In this document: positions 1 to 9,076 of the stretch, one piece after another
Position numbering within the stretch: the first letter of the stretch is position 1
How the letters are laid out: each line of letters starts with the position of its first letter
Assembly: GCF_002929805.1 (NCBI RefSeq)
Contig: NZ_PJJM01000105.1
Span: 62,001-126,000 of the forward strand
Reading direction: 5' to 3'
DNA: 64,000 bases
Source of the DNA: Cryobacterium sp. Y50
GTDB taxonomy: Bacteria > Actinomycetota > Actinomycetes > Actinomycetales > Microbacteriaceae
Notes under the pieces: model-generated
The model's database searches: none
What the model saw: only the letters and a program-made list of their open reading frames with translations
Told to the model about the DNA's origin: nothing
Program-made: the position numbers and the translations under genes

Positions 1-430
1 AGGGATCTGGCACGTCGCACAGGGCGGCCTGCTCGGCGTCAAAACTCAGCAGCAGGCGTACCTTGGCGCGATCGCGATCAGCCAGTGCCCAGTTTCGCAG
101 GATGCGCTCCTGGCCGCGGTCGAGGACGACGACCAGGTCGTGATCAGCGAACCAGAGCGGATCGAACTGTCGAGCCCGATGGTGGCTGCCGTCATAACCC
201 CGCTTGGCCAGCGCGGTAATCGTGCGACCGTCGGCCTGCTCACCCACATGCCAGTCTCCGGTGCCGGCCGAGCTGGTCGCGATCAGTCGCTCCAAGCCGA
301 GCTTCGTGATCAGATCACGCAGCACGACCTCGGCCATGGGCGACCGGCAGATGTTGCCGGTGCAGACGAAAATGATGCGGAATGGCGTCGACTCGTCTGG
401 GGTGAGCGACGCGAAAGACATGTATTCCAT
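1..430 (-). CDS. Low-molecular-weight protein-tyrosine phosphatase, partial
   Basis: Cytoplasmic phosphatase of the LMW-PTP family, which dephosphorylates protein tyrosines or, in the arsenate branch, reduces arsenate. The first 143 codons are present and the C-terminus, including the usual catalytic Asp-Pro, lies beyond base 1. Near the N-terminus (about residues 24-31) the P-loop CTGNICRS fits CX5R(S), with catalytic Cys and Arg intact. The visible product begins MEYMSFASL, so a start nine bases downstream at 421 is also possible. It is transcribed away from the gene at 548, with the 117-bp gap as a shared promoter region. Family assignment is firm; the substrate cannot be told. Confidence 0.88.
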   Translation of the reverse strand, partial: MEYMSFASLTPDESTPFRIIFVCTGNICRSPMAEVVLRDLITKLGLERLIATSSAGTGDWHVGEQADGRTITALAKRGYDGSHHRARQFDPLWFADHDLVVVLDRGQERILRNWALADRDRAKVRLLLSFDAEQAALCDVPDP

Positions 431-547
431 TGTGGAGTAGATTCGGCTCCTGCACACGGGCAGTTTTCGGGGTCTGGGCACAGAATCGTCGAGGGGAGAC
501 CCGGCGGCCGGAGATTCTGCGACGATCGGCACTGATTGGGAGGTGCC

Positions 548-835
548 ATGGGCTTTTACGATTTTCCACCGGCCGAGAATCCCGCGGATCGTCTGGACCT
601 GCTGCGATCACAGCGGCATCTCCTTTTCACGTTGTATGAGGAAATCGCTGCCGCGCGCCGAAACCTGGTGGTGCTCGACCCCAGCGACTTCTGGAATTCA
701 GCGTCCCAGTGTGCATTTCAGCTTTGCCTGGCAGACGTGATGGTGGACCTTGATCTCGTGCTTCACTACCTCGACGAGGCGCGCGACAGCGTGCGCGCCC
801 AAATCCAGTTTGCGGAGGCAATGTGTCGAGCGTGA
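548..835 (+). CDS. WXG100-like small helical protein
   Basis: A 95-aa protein predicted all helical with no signal peptide. I chose the ATG at 548 because a GGGAGG ribosome site lies just upstream; an in-frame TTG at 536 would add four residues. Centrally it has a Trp-Asn-Ser turn between two helices followed by Ala-Phe, the pattern of actinobacterial ESX/WXG100 proteins (Trp-x-Gly hairpin), though the Gly is replaced by Ser. Its last bases overlap the start of the next gene (823), so the two are translationally coupled. This is the usual arrangement of a small ESX-like partner in front of a large secreted protein. The secretion role is inference; no ESX ATPase gene is in the window. Confidence 0.6.
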   Translation: MGFYDFPPAENPADRLDLLRSQRHLLFTLYEEIAAARRNLVVLDPSDFWNSASQCAFQLCLADVMVDLDLVLHYLDEARDSVRAQIQFAEAMCRA

Positions 836-2256
836 GCGCTGACCAGGCGGGTGGGGAGCTGCTTGTCTCGGTCGGTGGCACCACCATTGTGGCAACCGAT
901 GTGGTGTTGGCCCATTCGCAGTTCCTGCACGCCGTGCAGGTCGAGGCGGTGAACTGGCGCACTCGTGCGCGCCGCATCGGGCAATTGGATCTGCGCGCTC
1001 CTCTGCCCGTGCCGGAGCCTTTGCCGGATTTGCTCCACGCAGAGTGGCTGCTCGATCAGTTTCAACATCGCTGCGGCGAGTTGGCCGACCACCTGGTGAA
1101 GGCGGCGGAGAATTACGGTCACGCAGAGATTGTCGCGCAACGCATCGCCCTCATCTACGGTGCAGATCTGGCTCATAACCTCGGCCAGTTCCTAAGATCC
1201 GCGTTGATGTTCTCGCCCTTGGCAATGGTGAGCGTGGCTGTGCCGGGCCTGGGCCTGCTGGGAGTGATCAGCGGGTCGAAAAGCGGTTCGGTGGGTGGAG
1301 TCGCGATCGACCAGCGTCTGCTCACCAATCCAACCGTGGTTTCCCTGGTTCGGGTGGCGGTCTCATCTGTCGACGATGTGAAAGCAGGCTTGATGGGAAC
1401 GCCGCGGATTGTTGGACGAGTATTGGGCGACGAGGGCTTGGGGGTGATCGGGGTCTCCAATACCGCGCTCGGAGTGCTGACTACAGCACGGGCCACAGGC
1501 CGGTTTCGCGAAGCGCCGGTGAAAGTGGTGCAGGTGGGTGCACCGAGACGAGTCACCGCACCCAGCGGGGTGGCTGACCTGGCCGCTGCAATCCCGAATG
1601 CCGCTGTGGGCCAGCCGCAGGTACGGATCGAGAGATACGGTCCAGCCGGGAAACCATCATGGGTGGTCTATATCGGTGGAACGGTCGATTGGAACACGGT
1701 TGCCTCGAGCGAGCCGTGGGACCTCACCGCCAACGTGACAGCCATCGCCGGGCAGAATGCGGGCTCCTTCGCCGCGGTCGTGGCCGCGATGTCGTTCGCT
1801 GGAATTGCGTCGGACGACCCGGTCATTCTCTCCGGTTGTTCGCAGGGGGGCCTGGTCGCCACCCAGGTCGCCGCCGTAGGGACGTTCAACGTGCAGGCGG
1901 TCGCCACCTTTGGAGCACCCGAATCGAGCGTGCCGGTGCCACCGGGCGTCGCCATCCTTACCGTCGAGCACACCGATGACGTGGTGCCCGCGACGGGCGG
2001 GGACAGTCGGGTCGAATCAGATGATCGCCTCACCGTGCGCCGGGAGGCCTTTGCGATGGTGCGACCACCAACCAATGAGGCCTTGCCGGCGCACAACCTC
2101 GACCGATACCAGGAAACGGCGCAGCTCATCGACGCTTCCCCAGAAAAGAGCCTGCAAAATTTTCAGGACACAGTGACCGGTATTGTCGGAAACGGGGCGG
2201 GCGAGGCCGTCTTATGGCGAGGCATCCGCTTGCCGGCAGGGCCAGCCCCGAAGTGA
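823..2256 (+). CDS. Large protein with C-terminal alpha/beta-hydrolase (lipase-like) domain
   Basis: A 477-aa protein with GTG start inside the end of the preceding gene. Residues 1-115 look helical, about 120-155 is a hydrophobic, glycine-rich segment, and about 270-450 is an alpha/beta-hydrolase fold. The nucleophile elbow GCSQGG is near residue 337-342, a candidate acid lies in EHTDDVV near 385, and a candidate His in PAHNLDRY near 428, giving a complete Ser-Asp-His set. The domain resembles the lipase/cutinase-like modules carried by mycobacterial PE/PPE and other ESX-linked proteins. No classical signal peptide is seen, consistent with export through the coupled WXG-like partner (inference). 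The substrate is unknown. Confidence 0.6.
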   Translation: MSSVSADQAGGELLVSVGGTTIVATDVVLAHSQFLHAVQVEAVNWRTRARRIGQLDLRAPLPVPEPLPDLLHAEWLLDQFQHRCGELADHLVKAAENYGHAEIVAQRIALIYGADLAHNLGQFLRSALMFSPLAMVSVAVPGLGLLGVISGSKSGSVGGVAIDQRLLTNPTVVSLVRVAVSSVDDVKAGLMGTPRIVGRVLGDEGLGVIGVSNTALGVLTTARATGRFREAPVKVVQVGAPRRVTAPSGVADLAAAIPNAAVGQPQVRIERYGPAGKPSWVVYIGGTVDWNTVASSEPWDLTANVTAIAGQNAGSFAAVVAAMSFAGIASDDPVILSGCSQGGLVATQVAAVGTFNVQAVATFGAPESSVPVPPGVAILTVEHTDDVVPATGGDSRVESDDRLTVRREAFAMVRPPTNEALPAHNLDRYQETAQLIDASPEKSLQNFQDTVTGIVGNGAGEAVLWRGIRLPAGPAPK

Positions 2257-2265
2257 CAGCCCGGC

Positions 2266-2658
2266 TCAGTTACGGTCGGTGACCGGGCGCACGATCAGGC
2301 CGAGCAGCCAGGAGATGATGCCGAGGACCAAGGCACCGAGCACGCCCCACCATAAGCCATCGACGACGAGACCGAACCCCAGAAAACCGGACAGCCAGCC
2401 GACGAGCAGCAACAGCAGGCCGTTGACGATGAGCGCGAACAGTCCGAGGGTGAGGATGTACAGCGGAAACGCGACGACCCGCACGACGCCGCCGACGACG
2501 GTGTTCACGAACCCGAAGATCAGCGCGATGAGCAGGTAGGTGATCACACTGGCACCCGAGTCGGGTGCGTACGGAATGACGTGCACCCCGGTGACGAGCA
2601 GTGCGGTGAACCACAAGGCCACCGCGTTGACGATCAACTTGATCAGGAATCTGGCCAT
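2266..2658 (-). CDS. Phage-holin-superfamily-4-type integral membrane protein
   Basis: A 130-aa, very hydrophobic protein with four transmembrane segments and short loops, matching the PF04020 type (mycobacterial phage holin 4-like), a chromosomally encoded family common in actinobacteria. It starts at ATG 2658 and runs towards the hydrolase gene, ending about 10 bp from its stop, so the two converge. Despite the family name there is no phage gene nearby and no reason to call it a lysis gene. The role is unknown; a membrane or stress function is only a guess. Confidence 0.75.
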   Translation of the reverse strand: MARFLIKLIVNAVALWFTALLVTGVHVIPYAPDSGASVITYLLIALIFGFVNTVVGGVVRVVAFPLYILTLGLFALIVNGLLLLLVGWLSGFLGFGLVVDGLWWGVLGALVLGIISWLLGLIVRPVTDRN

Positions 2659-2732
2659 GTCCCTACTATCTCACCGGGAAGCGCCGCCAGGGCGGTACCC
2701 GGGCCGCGCGGTCGAAAGTCGTGCAATCATTC

Positions 2733-2748
2733 ATTCGCCATTGCGAAT
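2733..2748. promoter_or_regulatory. Inverted repeat upstream of the aminotransferase-BCKDH operon
   Basis: ATTCGC and GCGAAT face each other around a four-base centre in an otherwise AT-rich stretch. A TAGACT hexamer at 2760-2765 ends six bases before the GTG at 2772, fitting a -10 element with a leaderless transcript. The palindrome would then sit just upstream of RNA polymerase's -10 contact, a plausible operator. No regulator is assigned. Confidence 0.4.
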
Positions 2749-2771
2749 ATATGCGGGCGTAGACTCCACGA

Positions 2772-3878
2772 GTGAGCCTCTTCGACCGACCCTCCGTCCG
2801 CCTGCGCCCGGAGATCATCGCACTCCCGGCCTATCAGCAGGGCAAACCGGCTGATGCCAGTGCCTACAAGCTCTCCAGCAACGAAAACCCCTTTGACCCG
2901 CTACTGGGGGTCATCGCGGCGGTCACCGCCGAAACGGCCCTCAACCGCTACCCGGATGCCTCGGCGCTGGCCCTGCGTGAGCGCCTTGCCACCAAGTACA
3001 GCGTCGATGTCGACCAGGTGCACGTCGGTTCGGGCTCGGTGGCCCTGCTGGCCCAGCTGATTCTCGCTGCCGCCGGCCCTGGCGATGAAGTGCTCTACTC
3101 CTGGCGATCGTTCGAGGCCTATCCTTCGCTCGTCACCGTCGCGGGCGCGGCCAGCGTGCGCGTGCCCAACCGCGCCGATCACGGTCATGACCTGCCGGAA
3201 ATGGCCGCCGCGATCAGCGACCAGACCCGGGTCGTCATCGTCTGCTCGCCCAACAACCCCACCGGCACCATCGTCACCAAGGACGAATTCGAGGCCTTCA
3301 TGGCCGTCGTCCCGACCGATCTGCTGGTCATTCTCGATGAGGCATATATCGAATTCGTCACCGAAGCGGATGCCGTGACCGGCCCGTCGCTGCTGGCCCG
3401 CTACCCCAATCTGGTCGTGCTGCGCACCTTCTCCAAGGCCTACGGCCTGGCCGGACTGCGCATCGGCTACGCGCTCGGCCCGGTGGACATTCTGAACGCC
3501 GCCCGCTCGACCGCCATTCCGCTCTCGGTCACCGCGCAAGCAGCCGCGGCAGCGATGGCCTCCCTCAACGCCGAAAAGGAACTGCTTGACCGGGTTCGAA
3601 CGGTTGCTGCGCGTCGCGATGCAACCTGGGCAACACTCACCCGGCAGGGCTGGAACATTCCCCAGCCGCAGGGCAACTTTCTTTGGCTGCCCACGGGCGC
3701 CGAAACCGCGAGTGTGGCCGAGGCTCTCGACGAGGCCGGCCTCGTCGTGCGCTCCTTCGTGCCGGAGGGCATTCGAGTGTCGATCGGTGAGGAGCAGGCT
3801 GTGGCGACACTCCTATTAATGAGCGCGGATCTTGTCGACGCCCTTCCCGTCGGTCACCCGGCACGAAAGATAGGTTAG
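2772..3878 (+). CDS. Histidinol-phosphate/aromatic aminotransferase family protein (class I/II, PLP)
   Basis: A 368-aa fold-type I aminotransferase of the HisC family. The Asn-Pro-Thr-Gly stretch (CSPNNPTG, about residue 158), the Asp of LDEAYIEF and the Schiff-base Lys in [17 protein letters not shown] are all present. GTG start at 2772, probably leaderless. The E1alpha gene begins only four bases after the stop, so this enzyme is cotranscribed with a 2-oxoacid dehydrogenase rather than with his genes. I therefore infer it transaminates branched-chain or aromatic amino acids, giving the 2-oxoacids that the complex decarboxylates; true HisC activity cannot be excluded from sequence. A paralogue lies at 51143-52210. 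Confidence 0.85.
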   Translation: MSLFDRPSVRLRPEIIALPAYQQGKPADASAYKLSSNENPFDPLLGVIAAVTAETALNRYPDASALALRERLATKYSVDVDQVHVGSGSVALLAQLILAAAGPGDEVLYSWRSFEAYPSLVTVAGAASVRVPNRADHGHDLPEMAAAISDQTRVVIVCSPNNPTGTIVTKDEFEAFMAVVPTDLLVILDEAYIEFVTEADAVTGPSLLARYPNLVVLRTFSKAYGLAGLRIGYALGPVDILNAARSTAIPLSVTAQAAAAAMASLNAEKELLDRVRTVAARRDATWATLTRQGWNIPQPQGNFLWLPTGAETASVAEALDEAGLVVRSFVPEGIRVSIGEEQAVATLLLMSADLVDALPVGHPARKIG

Positions 3879-3882
3879 TACA

Positions 3883-5067
3883 GTGTCAGCCACCCGAAAC
3901 GATGCGACTGTGCCCATGACAGCAGCGCCCACGTCAGCAGCCTTTGGCCTCGATGGTGCCGAGACCTGCGTACGAATGATCTCCCCGAACGGCGCGTTCG
4001 AACCCAACGCCGCCGCCGAGGAGTTTCTGCCCTATCTCGACCGGCTCACCGAGGCCGATCACCGTCGCTTCTACCGTGACATGGTCGTGGTGCGTAAGTT
4101 TGACAGCGAAGCGGCCAACCTGCAGCGCCAGGGGCAGCTCGCCCTCTGGGTGCCGAGCCACGGCCAAGAAGCCGCCCAGGTGGGCTCCGCCTACGCCACC
4201 CGGCCACAGGACCACGTCTTCCCGTCGTACCGCGAGCACGTCGTCGGCATGATTCGCGGCCTCGACCTCGTTGATATTCTGCGGATGCTGCGCGGCGTCA
4301 CCCTCGGCGGCTGGGTGCCGGAAGAGCACGGTAACTTTCACCTCTATACCCTCGTACTCGCCTCGCAGACCTTGCATTCCACCGGCTACGCCATGGGTAT
4401 GCAGCTCGATGGATCGACCGCGACCGGCAATCCCCAGACCGATCAGGCCGTTATTGTCTATTACGGCGATGGTGCCTCCTCGCAGGGCGACGCCAACGAG
4501 GCCCTGGTCTTCGCGGCGAGCTACCAGACGCCGCAGGTGTTCTTTCTGCAGAACAATCACTGGGCCATCTCGGTACCCGTCGCTCGGCAGTCGCGCACAC
4601 CGCTGTACCTGCGCGCTGGCGGCTTCGGCATGCCCGGCACCCAGATCGACGGCAACGACGTGCTCGCAAGCTTCGCGGTCACCACCAAGTCGATGGATGA
4701 CGCCCGTGCCGGCTACGGCCCGTCGCTGATCGAGGCACTCACTTATCGGGTCGGCGCGCACACCACCGCCGACGACCCCACCAAGTATCGTGATCCCGAT
4801 GAACTCGCTTACTGGGTGGCCCGCGACCCGATCGTGCGCTTTCGCACTTACCTGCAGGGCCGGGGTATTGAGCAGGAGTTCCTCGACGCCGTCGATGAAG
4901 AAGCGGCCGATTTCGCTGCTGACACGCGCAAGCGCGCGCTGGAGATCACCGGACCGGAGCAATCGGTGATCTTTGACAATGTGTATGCCGAACCGCATCC
5001 GCTGGTGGCTGAGCAAAAGGCTTGGCTGGAACGCTACGAAGCATCTTTTGATGAGGGTAAGAACTGA
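3883..5067 (+). CDS. bkdA: 2-oxoacid dehydrogenase E1 component alpha subunit (branched-chain type)
   Basis: A 394-aa thiamin-diphosphate enzyme subunit that decarboxylates branched-chain 2-oxoacids with the beta subunit and passes the acyl group to lipoyl-E2. The ThDP motif starts YGDGASSQGD near residue 195 and closes with QNNHWAIS about 30 residues on. The conserved FPSYREH region and a TADDPTKYRD-like phosphorylation-loop region are present. The first about 45 residues form a poorly conserved extension. GTG start four bases after the aminotransferase; the stop TGA overlaps the next ATG (ATGA). The pyruvate-dehydrogenase alternative is less likely given the E1alpha/E1beta split and E2 type. 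Confidence 0.88.
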   Translation: MSATRNDATVPMTAAPTSAAFGLDGAETCVRMISPNGAFEPNAAAEEFLPYLDRLTEADHRRFYRDMVVVRKFDSEAANLQRQGQLALWVPSHGQEAAQVGSAYATRPQDHVFPSYREHVVGMIRGLDLVDILRMLRGVTLGGWVPEEHGNFHLYTLVLASQTLHSTGYAMGMQLDGSTATGNPQTDQAVIVYYGDGASSQGDANEALVFAASYQTPQVFFLQNNHWAISVPVARQSRTPLYLRAGGFGMPGTQIDGNDVLASFAVTTKSMDDARAGYGPSLIEALTYRVGAHTTADDPTKYRDPDELAYWVARDPIVRFRTYLQGRGIEQEFLDAVDEEAADFAADTRKRALEITGPEQSVIFDNVYAEPHPLVAEQKAWLERYEASFDEGKN

Positions 5068-6071
5068 TGAACGCTGTAGTTGACACGAACGTGGCATCCG
5101 CTTCGCTGCCGATGACGAAGGCCCTGAACGCTGGCCTTCGCCGGGCGATGTTTGATGACCCCAAGGTGCTGCTGATGGGCGAGGACATCGGCCCGCTCGG
5201 CGGCGTTTTTCGGGTCACCGAGGGGCTGATCGCCGAATTCGGGGACAAGCGCGTGCTCGATACCCCGCTGGCCGAATCCGGTATCATCGGCACGGCCATC
5301 GGCCTGGCCATGCGCGGTTTTCGCCCAGTCTGCGAGATTCAGTTCGACGGATTCGTCTTCCCAGGGTTCGACCAAATCACCAGCCAGCTGGCCCGGATGC
5401 GCAACCGGCACGAGGGCGGCCTGATCATGCCCGTCGTGATTCGCATTCCCTACGGCGGACACATCGGCTCGATCGAGCACCACCAGGAGAGCCCGGAGGC
5501 CTACTTCGCGCACACCCCCGGCCTGCGCGTGGTCAGCCCGTCGAACCCGCACGATGCCTACTGGATGATGCAGGAAGCAATCAAGAGCGATGACCCGGTT
5601 ATTTTCTTCGAACCGAAGAGCCGCTACTGGCCCAAGGGCGAGGTGCGGTTTGAGCAGAGCGGAACGCCGCTGCACGCCAGCCGCGTCGTGCGGGCCGGCA
5701 CCGATGTGACCGTCGTCGGCCACGGCGCCATGGTGAGTGTGCTGCTGCAGGCCGCCGAATTGGCCGCCATCGAGGGCATCAGCCTCGAGGTGATCGACCT
5801 GCGCTCGATCTCCCCGATTGACTATGGACCGATTCTGAATTCCGTGCAGAAAACCGGTCATCTTGTGGTCACCCAGGAGGCCCCCGGCTTTGTCAGTGTC
5901 GGCAGCGAGATCGCCGCCACGGTCGCCGAGCGGGCGTTCTACACGCTCGAAGCGCCCGTGCTGCGCGTCTCCGGCTTTGACACCCCGTTCCCCCCGGCGG
6001 CGGTCGAGACGCACTTTCTGCCGAGCCCCGACCGGGTACTCGAAGCCGTGGACCGCGCTCTCGCTTACTAA
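5067..6071 (+). CDS. bkdB: 2-oxoacid dehydrogenase E1 component beta subunit
   Basis: A 334-aa transketolase-like pyrimidine-binding subunit. It shows GEDIGPLGGVFRVTEGL near residue 33, the DTPLAESGI stretch, and the C-terminal transketolase domain ending in a FDTPFPP motif that contacts E2. Starts with ATG overlapping the E1alpha stop, so the subunits are translationally coupled and made in equal amounts. The paralogue at 45480-46499 is very similar along its whole length. Confidence 0.9.
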   Translation: MNAVVDTNVASASLPMTKALNAGLRRAMFDDPKVLLMGEDIGPLGGVFRVTEGLIAEFGDKRVLDTPLAESGIIGTAIGLAMRGFRPVCEIQFDGFVFPGFDQITSQLARMRNRHEGGLIMPVVIRIPYGGHIGSIEHHQESPEAYFAHTPGLRVVSPSNPHDAYWMMQEAIKSDDPVIFFEPKSRYWPKGEVRFEQSGTPLHASRVVRAGTDVTVVGHGAMVSVLLQAAELAAIEGISLEVIDLRSISPIDYGPILNSVQKTGHLVVTQEAPGFVSVGSEIAATVAERAFYTLEAPVLRVSGFDTPFPPAAVETHFLPSPDRVLEAVDRALAY

Positions 6072-6103
6072 TGGGCACTGATGAACTTTAAGAAGGGCAC
6101 CTT

Positions 6104-7486
6104 ATGAGCGTGTCGAAATTCACCCTCCCCGATGTCGGCGAAGGTTTGACCGAGGCCGAAATCGTCGAATGGAAGGTCGCCCCCGGCGACACCGTGGCGA
6201 TCAACCAGGTGCTGGTCGAGATCGAAACGGCCAAATCCCTGGTCGAGCTGCCGTCTCCGTTCGTGGGCGTCGTCGCTGAAATTCTGGTCGCGGCCGGTAC
6301 GACGGTCGACGTGGGTACGGTGATCATCACGATTGATTCCCAGGCCGACGCGAGTGCAGACCGGCCGGCGGCCTCTTCGTCAGCGGATGCCGCAGCATCC
6401 GCTCTGCAGGCGGACGACACGAACACGTTGGCCACGGATACCAGCAGCAGTATCAGCGACGAAGCCCCCGAGCCGGTACTGGTCGGCCGCGGTGCTGCCG
6501 CCACGATGCCGACGCGGCGTCGCCGGCACACCGGAACGAACGTTGCCCACGAGACGCTCGCGCCGGAACCCGCTGTGCGTGCGCGGGCGGAGCCGCTGGA
6601 GCCGACTCGGCGGTCGGCATCCGCTGGACCGGTTATGGCCAAGCCGCCCATTCGCAAGCTCGCCAAGGACCTCGGCGTCGACCTGTCGCTCGTTGAGGCG
6701 ACCGGTCCGGTCGGCGACGTGACCCGGGAAGACGTGCTGCGCGGGACGACCCAGGCCAGTGTGTTCCGCAACATCCAGACGCCCCAATGGCCGGTGGATC
6801 GCGACGAACACATTCCGGTGAAGGGCGTGCGCAAGGCCATTGCCCAAGCCATGGTGAAGAGTGCCTTCACCGCGCCGCACGTTAGCCTGTTCGTCGACGT
6901 GGATGCCACCCGCACGATGGAATTCGTCAGGCGCCTCAAGGCCTCGACCGACTTCGCCGGAGTGCGCGTATCGCCGCTGCTGATCATGGCCAAGGCCATG
7001 ATCTGGGCGGTTCGGCGCAATCCAACGGTGAACTCCACTTTCACCGATGAGGAAATCATCGTGCGGCACTACGTGAACCTCGGCATTGCAGCGGCGACGC
7101 CGCGCGGGCTGATCGTGCCCAACATTAAGGAAGCGCAGGACATGAGCCTGCTCGAACTCGCTCGTGCGCTTGAGAAGCTCACCATGACCGCGCGCGACGG
7201 CAAGACCAGCCCGGCCGAGATGAGCAATGGCACGATCACGATCACCAACATCGGCGTGTTCGGCATGGATACCGGCACCCCCATTCTCAACTCCCCTGAG
7301 GCGGGAATCGTGGCCCTTGGTACGATCAAGCAGAAGCCGTGGGTCGTCGACGGCGAGGTGCGGGTGCGGTACGTGACCACCATCGGTGCGAGCTTCGACC
7401 ACCGCGTCGTTGACGGTGATGTCGCGAGCCGTTTTCTCGCCGACGTCGCGAGCATCATCGAGGAGCCGGCCCTGCTGCTCGAGTAG
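6104..7486 (+). CDS. bkdC: Dihydrolipoamide acyltransferase E2 (branched-chain type)
   Basis: A complete E2 of 460 aa. Domains: lipoyl domain about 1-80 with the lipoylated Lys in [12 protein letters not shown]; Ala/Ser-rich flexible linker; peripheral E3-binding domain about 180-215 ([15 protein letters not shown]); catalytic acyltransferase core about 230-460 with the HxxxDG motif in [10 protein letters not shown]. An AGAAGGG ribosome site precedes the ATG after a 32-bp gap. It transfers the acyl group to CoA and forms the core of the complex. No E3 (lipoamide dehydrogenase) gene lies in the window, so the complex must use one encoded elsewhere. Contrast with the truncated E2 equivalent at 46492. 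Confidence 0.93.
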   Translation: MSVSKFTLPDVGEGLTEAEIVEWKVAPGDTVAINQVLVEIETAKSLVELPSPFVGVVAEILVAAGTTVDVGTVIITIDSQADASADRPAASSSADAAASALQADDTNTLATDTSSSISDEAPEPVLVGRGAAATMPTRRRRHTGTNVAHETLAPEPAVRARAEPLEPTRRSASAGPVMAKPPIRKLAKDLGVDLSLVEATGPVGDVTREDVLRGTTQASVFRNIQTPQWPVDRDEHIPVKGVRKAIAQAMVKSAFTAPHVSLFVDVDATRTMEFVRRLKASTDFAGVRVSPLLIMAKAMIWAVRRNPTVNSTFTDEEIIVRHYVNLGIAAATPRGLIVPNIKEAQDMSLLELARALEKLTMTARDGKTSPAEMSNGTITITNIGVFGMDTGTPILNSPEAGIVALGTIKQKPWVVDGEVRVRYVTTIGASFDHRVVDGDVASRFLADVASIIEEPALLLE

Positions 7487-7489
7487 GAC

Positions 7490-7972
7490 GGCACCGGCGT
7501 CTCAGGCCGATGCGCAACTGCTGGCCGATGCGCAACTGCTGGCCGGTTCGGCGGCGGTCGAGCTGGGTGTTCCGCTGCTGTTGACACCGACCTCCGGAAA
7601 GAGCATAGCGCTCGACCATGAGCTCACCCGCCTGGGGGCGTCAACCGTTCTCAGTATTGGTGGGGACGATGGAGTACAGAACACGGAAACAGCGGGTGAC
7701 CACACTAGGTTGTGGATGCCTGCGACGGCGTCCGCCATCAATGCTGTACTGCCGGGGCCGCGACCGAACCACTGCCGTGCGTGACACGACCCCAGAGCCT
7801 GACCGACGTGTGGATTCTCGCGACGGATGCCCCAGCGCAGCTTGCCGGGGTAGCCACGGCACGGGCGGCTGGTGCCGCCGCCGCCGTGCTGGTGCTGGTG
7901 TCGGTGGACCAGCTGTACCTGCAGGCGTTCGCTTCGGTCGTGCCGGCGCCCGACCTCGTCACCTACCAGTAG
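7490..7972 (+). pseudogene. Decayed cell-wall-binding-repeat (CWB2-like) protein gene
   Basis: No intact frame exists here, but two reading frames carry pieces that look like one protein. The first (about 7490-7784) contains GVPLLLTP and GASTVLSIGG, typical of type-2 cell-wall-binding repeats. The second (about 7760-7972) continues in a different frame with DVWILATDAPAQLAGVATARAAG and ends at TAG 7972. The N-terminal part, start codon and signal peptide are missing, and a frameshift lies around 7740-7790. An 18-bp tandem duplication at 7505-7540 lies within it. The family call rests on my recognition of the repeat pattern. Confidence 0.55.
7505..7540 (+). repeat. 18-bp tandem duplication
   Basis: Two perfect copies of an 18-base unit (7505-7522 and 7523-7540) duplicate six codons, Ala-Asp-Ala-Gln-Leu-Leu, inside the decayed gene. 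It looks like a simple slippage product. Confidence 0.9.
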
Positions 7973-7996
7973 TGCCCCCCAGAACGGGTAATGGTT

Positions 7997-8013
7997 TTGA
8001 CAATCATTATCAA
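7997..8013. promoter_or_regulatory. Zur box
   Basis: TTGACAATCATTATCAA is a near-perfect palindrome centred 27 bp upstream of the ATG at 8032. It fits the actinobacterial Zur operator form TGAYAATSATTRTCA. Its TTGACA end could also serve as a -35 element, so bound Zur-Zn would block polymerase. The regulator gene is the last of the operon it controls (11607-12008). Confidence 0.85.
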
Positions 8014-8031
8014 CAGAGCTAATCTCGAAGC

Positions 8032-9069
8032 ATGCACAAGAGATATTTAGCCGTTCCTGCACTCCTCGCGTCCGTAGCACTCGCCCTTTCGGGGTGCTCG
8101 GCCGGCACGACCGCCAGCGCCGACAACGGGGCCAATGACTTCAAGGTCGTCGCTACGACCACGCAGGTCGCCGACTTCACCCGCAACGTGATCGGAAACG
8201 CCAGCGGCGTCGATCTCACCCAGCTGATCCAGCCCAACCAGAGTGCCCACAGCTACGACCCGTCCGCGGCGGACCTGACCGCTCTTGGTGCGGCGGACGT
8301 GCTCGTGATCAACGGGGTCGGGCTCGAAGAGTGGCTCGACGACGCCATTGCCGCGTCGGGTTTCGACGGTGTGATGATCGACGCCGATGAGGGCATCACC
8401 ATCTCCGAGGTAGGGGCCGGCGAGGACCACTCCGAGGACGAGCACGCTGACGAGGAAGCGGATGCGCACGCCGGCGAGGACGAGCACGCCCACGAGGACG
8501 GCGACCCGCACATCTGGACCGACGTGCACAACGCCGAGACCATCGTGCAGACGATCACCGACGGCCTGGTGGCTGCCGACAGCGACAACGCCGCGGACTT
8601 TGAGACCAACGCAGCAGCGTATTCCGCCCAACTCAGTGCGCTAGACGACTGGATCCGCACCAACGTGGAGACCGTTCCGGAAAGCGAGCGTCTGCTCGTG
8701 AGCAACCACGACGCCCTCGGCTACTTCACTGCGGCATACCACATCGACTATGTCGGCTCGGTTATTCCGAGTTTCGATGATAACGCCGAGCCGAGTGCGG
8801 CCGAGATTGATGCGCTGGTCGACGCCATCCAGGCCACCGGTGTCACCGCCGTATTCTCCGAGGCGTCGCTCAGCCCCAAGACCGCGGAGACCATCGCGAC
8901 CGAAGCCGGCGTCACCGTCTATTCCGGCGATGATGCCCTCTACGTCGACTCGCTCGGGCCCGACGATAGCGCCGGTGACACCTACATCAACGCCCAGCTG
9001 CACAATACGACCCTGATGTTGGGATCGTGGGGCGTTACACCCTCTGCTTTGCCCGCCGACCTGCAATAG
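8032..9069 (+). CDS. znuA: Zinc ABC transporter substrate-binding lipoprotein
   Basis: A 345-aa cluster A-I metal-binding protein. The signal peptide ends in the lipobox LSGCSAG (Cys about residue 22), so it is anchored outside the membrane. Probable metal ligands are the His in SAHSYDPS, the His in DGDPHIWTD, the His in VSNHDALGYF and an acid in the GDDALYVD region. Between the first two lies a loop of about 40 residues rich in His, Asp and Glu, the hallmark of zinc-specific ZnuA/AdcA proteins. First gene after the Zur box, followed by ATPase, two permeases and the Fur-family regulator. Manganese specificity is the alternative, but loop and operator argue for zinc. Confidence 0.92.
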   Translation: MHKRYLAVPALLASVALALSGCSAGTTASADNGANDFKVVATTTQVADFTRNVIGNASGVDLTQLIQPNQSAHSYDPSAADLTALGAADVLVINGVGLEEWLDDAIAASGFDGVMIDADEGITISEVGAGEDHSEDEHADEEADAHAGEDEHAHEDGDPHIWTDVHNAETIVQTITDGLVAADSDNAADFETNAAAYSAQLSALDDWIRTNVETVPESERLLVSNHDALGYFTAAYHIDYVGSVIPSFDDNAEPSAAEIDALVDAIQATGVTAVFSEASLSPKTAETIATEAGVTVYSGDDALYVDSLGPDDSAGDTYINAQLHNTTLMLGSWGVTPSALPADLQ

Positions 9070-9076
9070 TTAACTC

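Noticed and set aside
2266-2658. Prophage holin
   Set aside because: The family name suggests a phage, but no integrase, capsid or lysin gene is present; the family is chromosomal in many actinobacteria.
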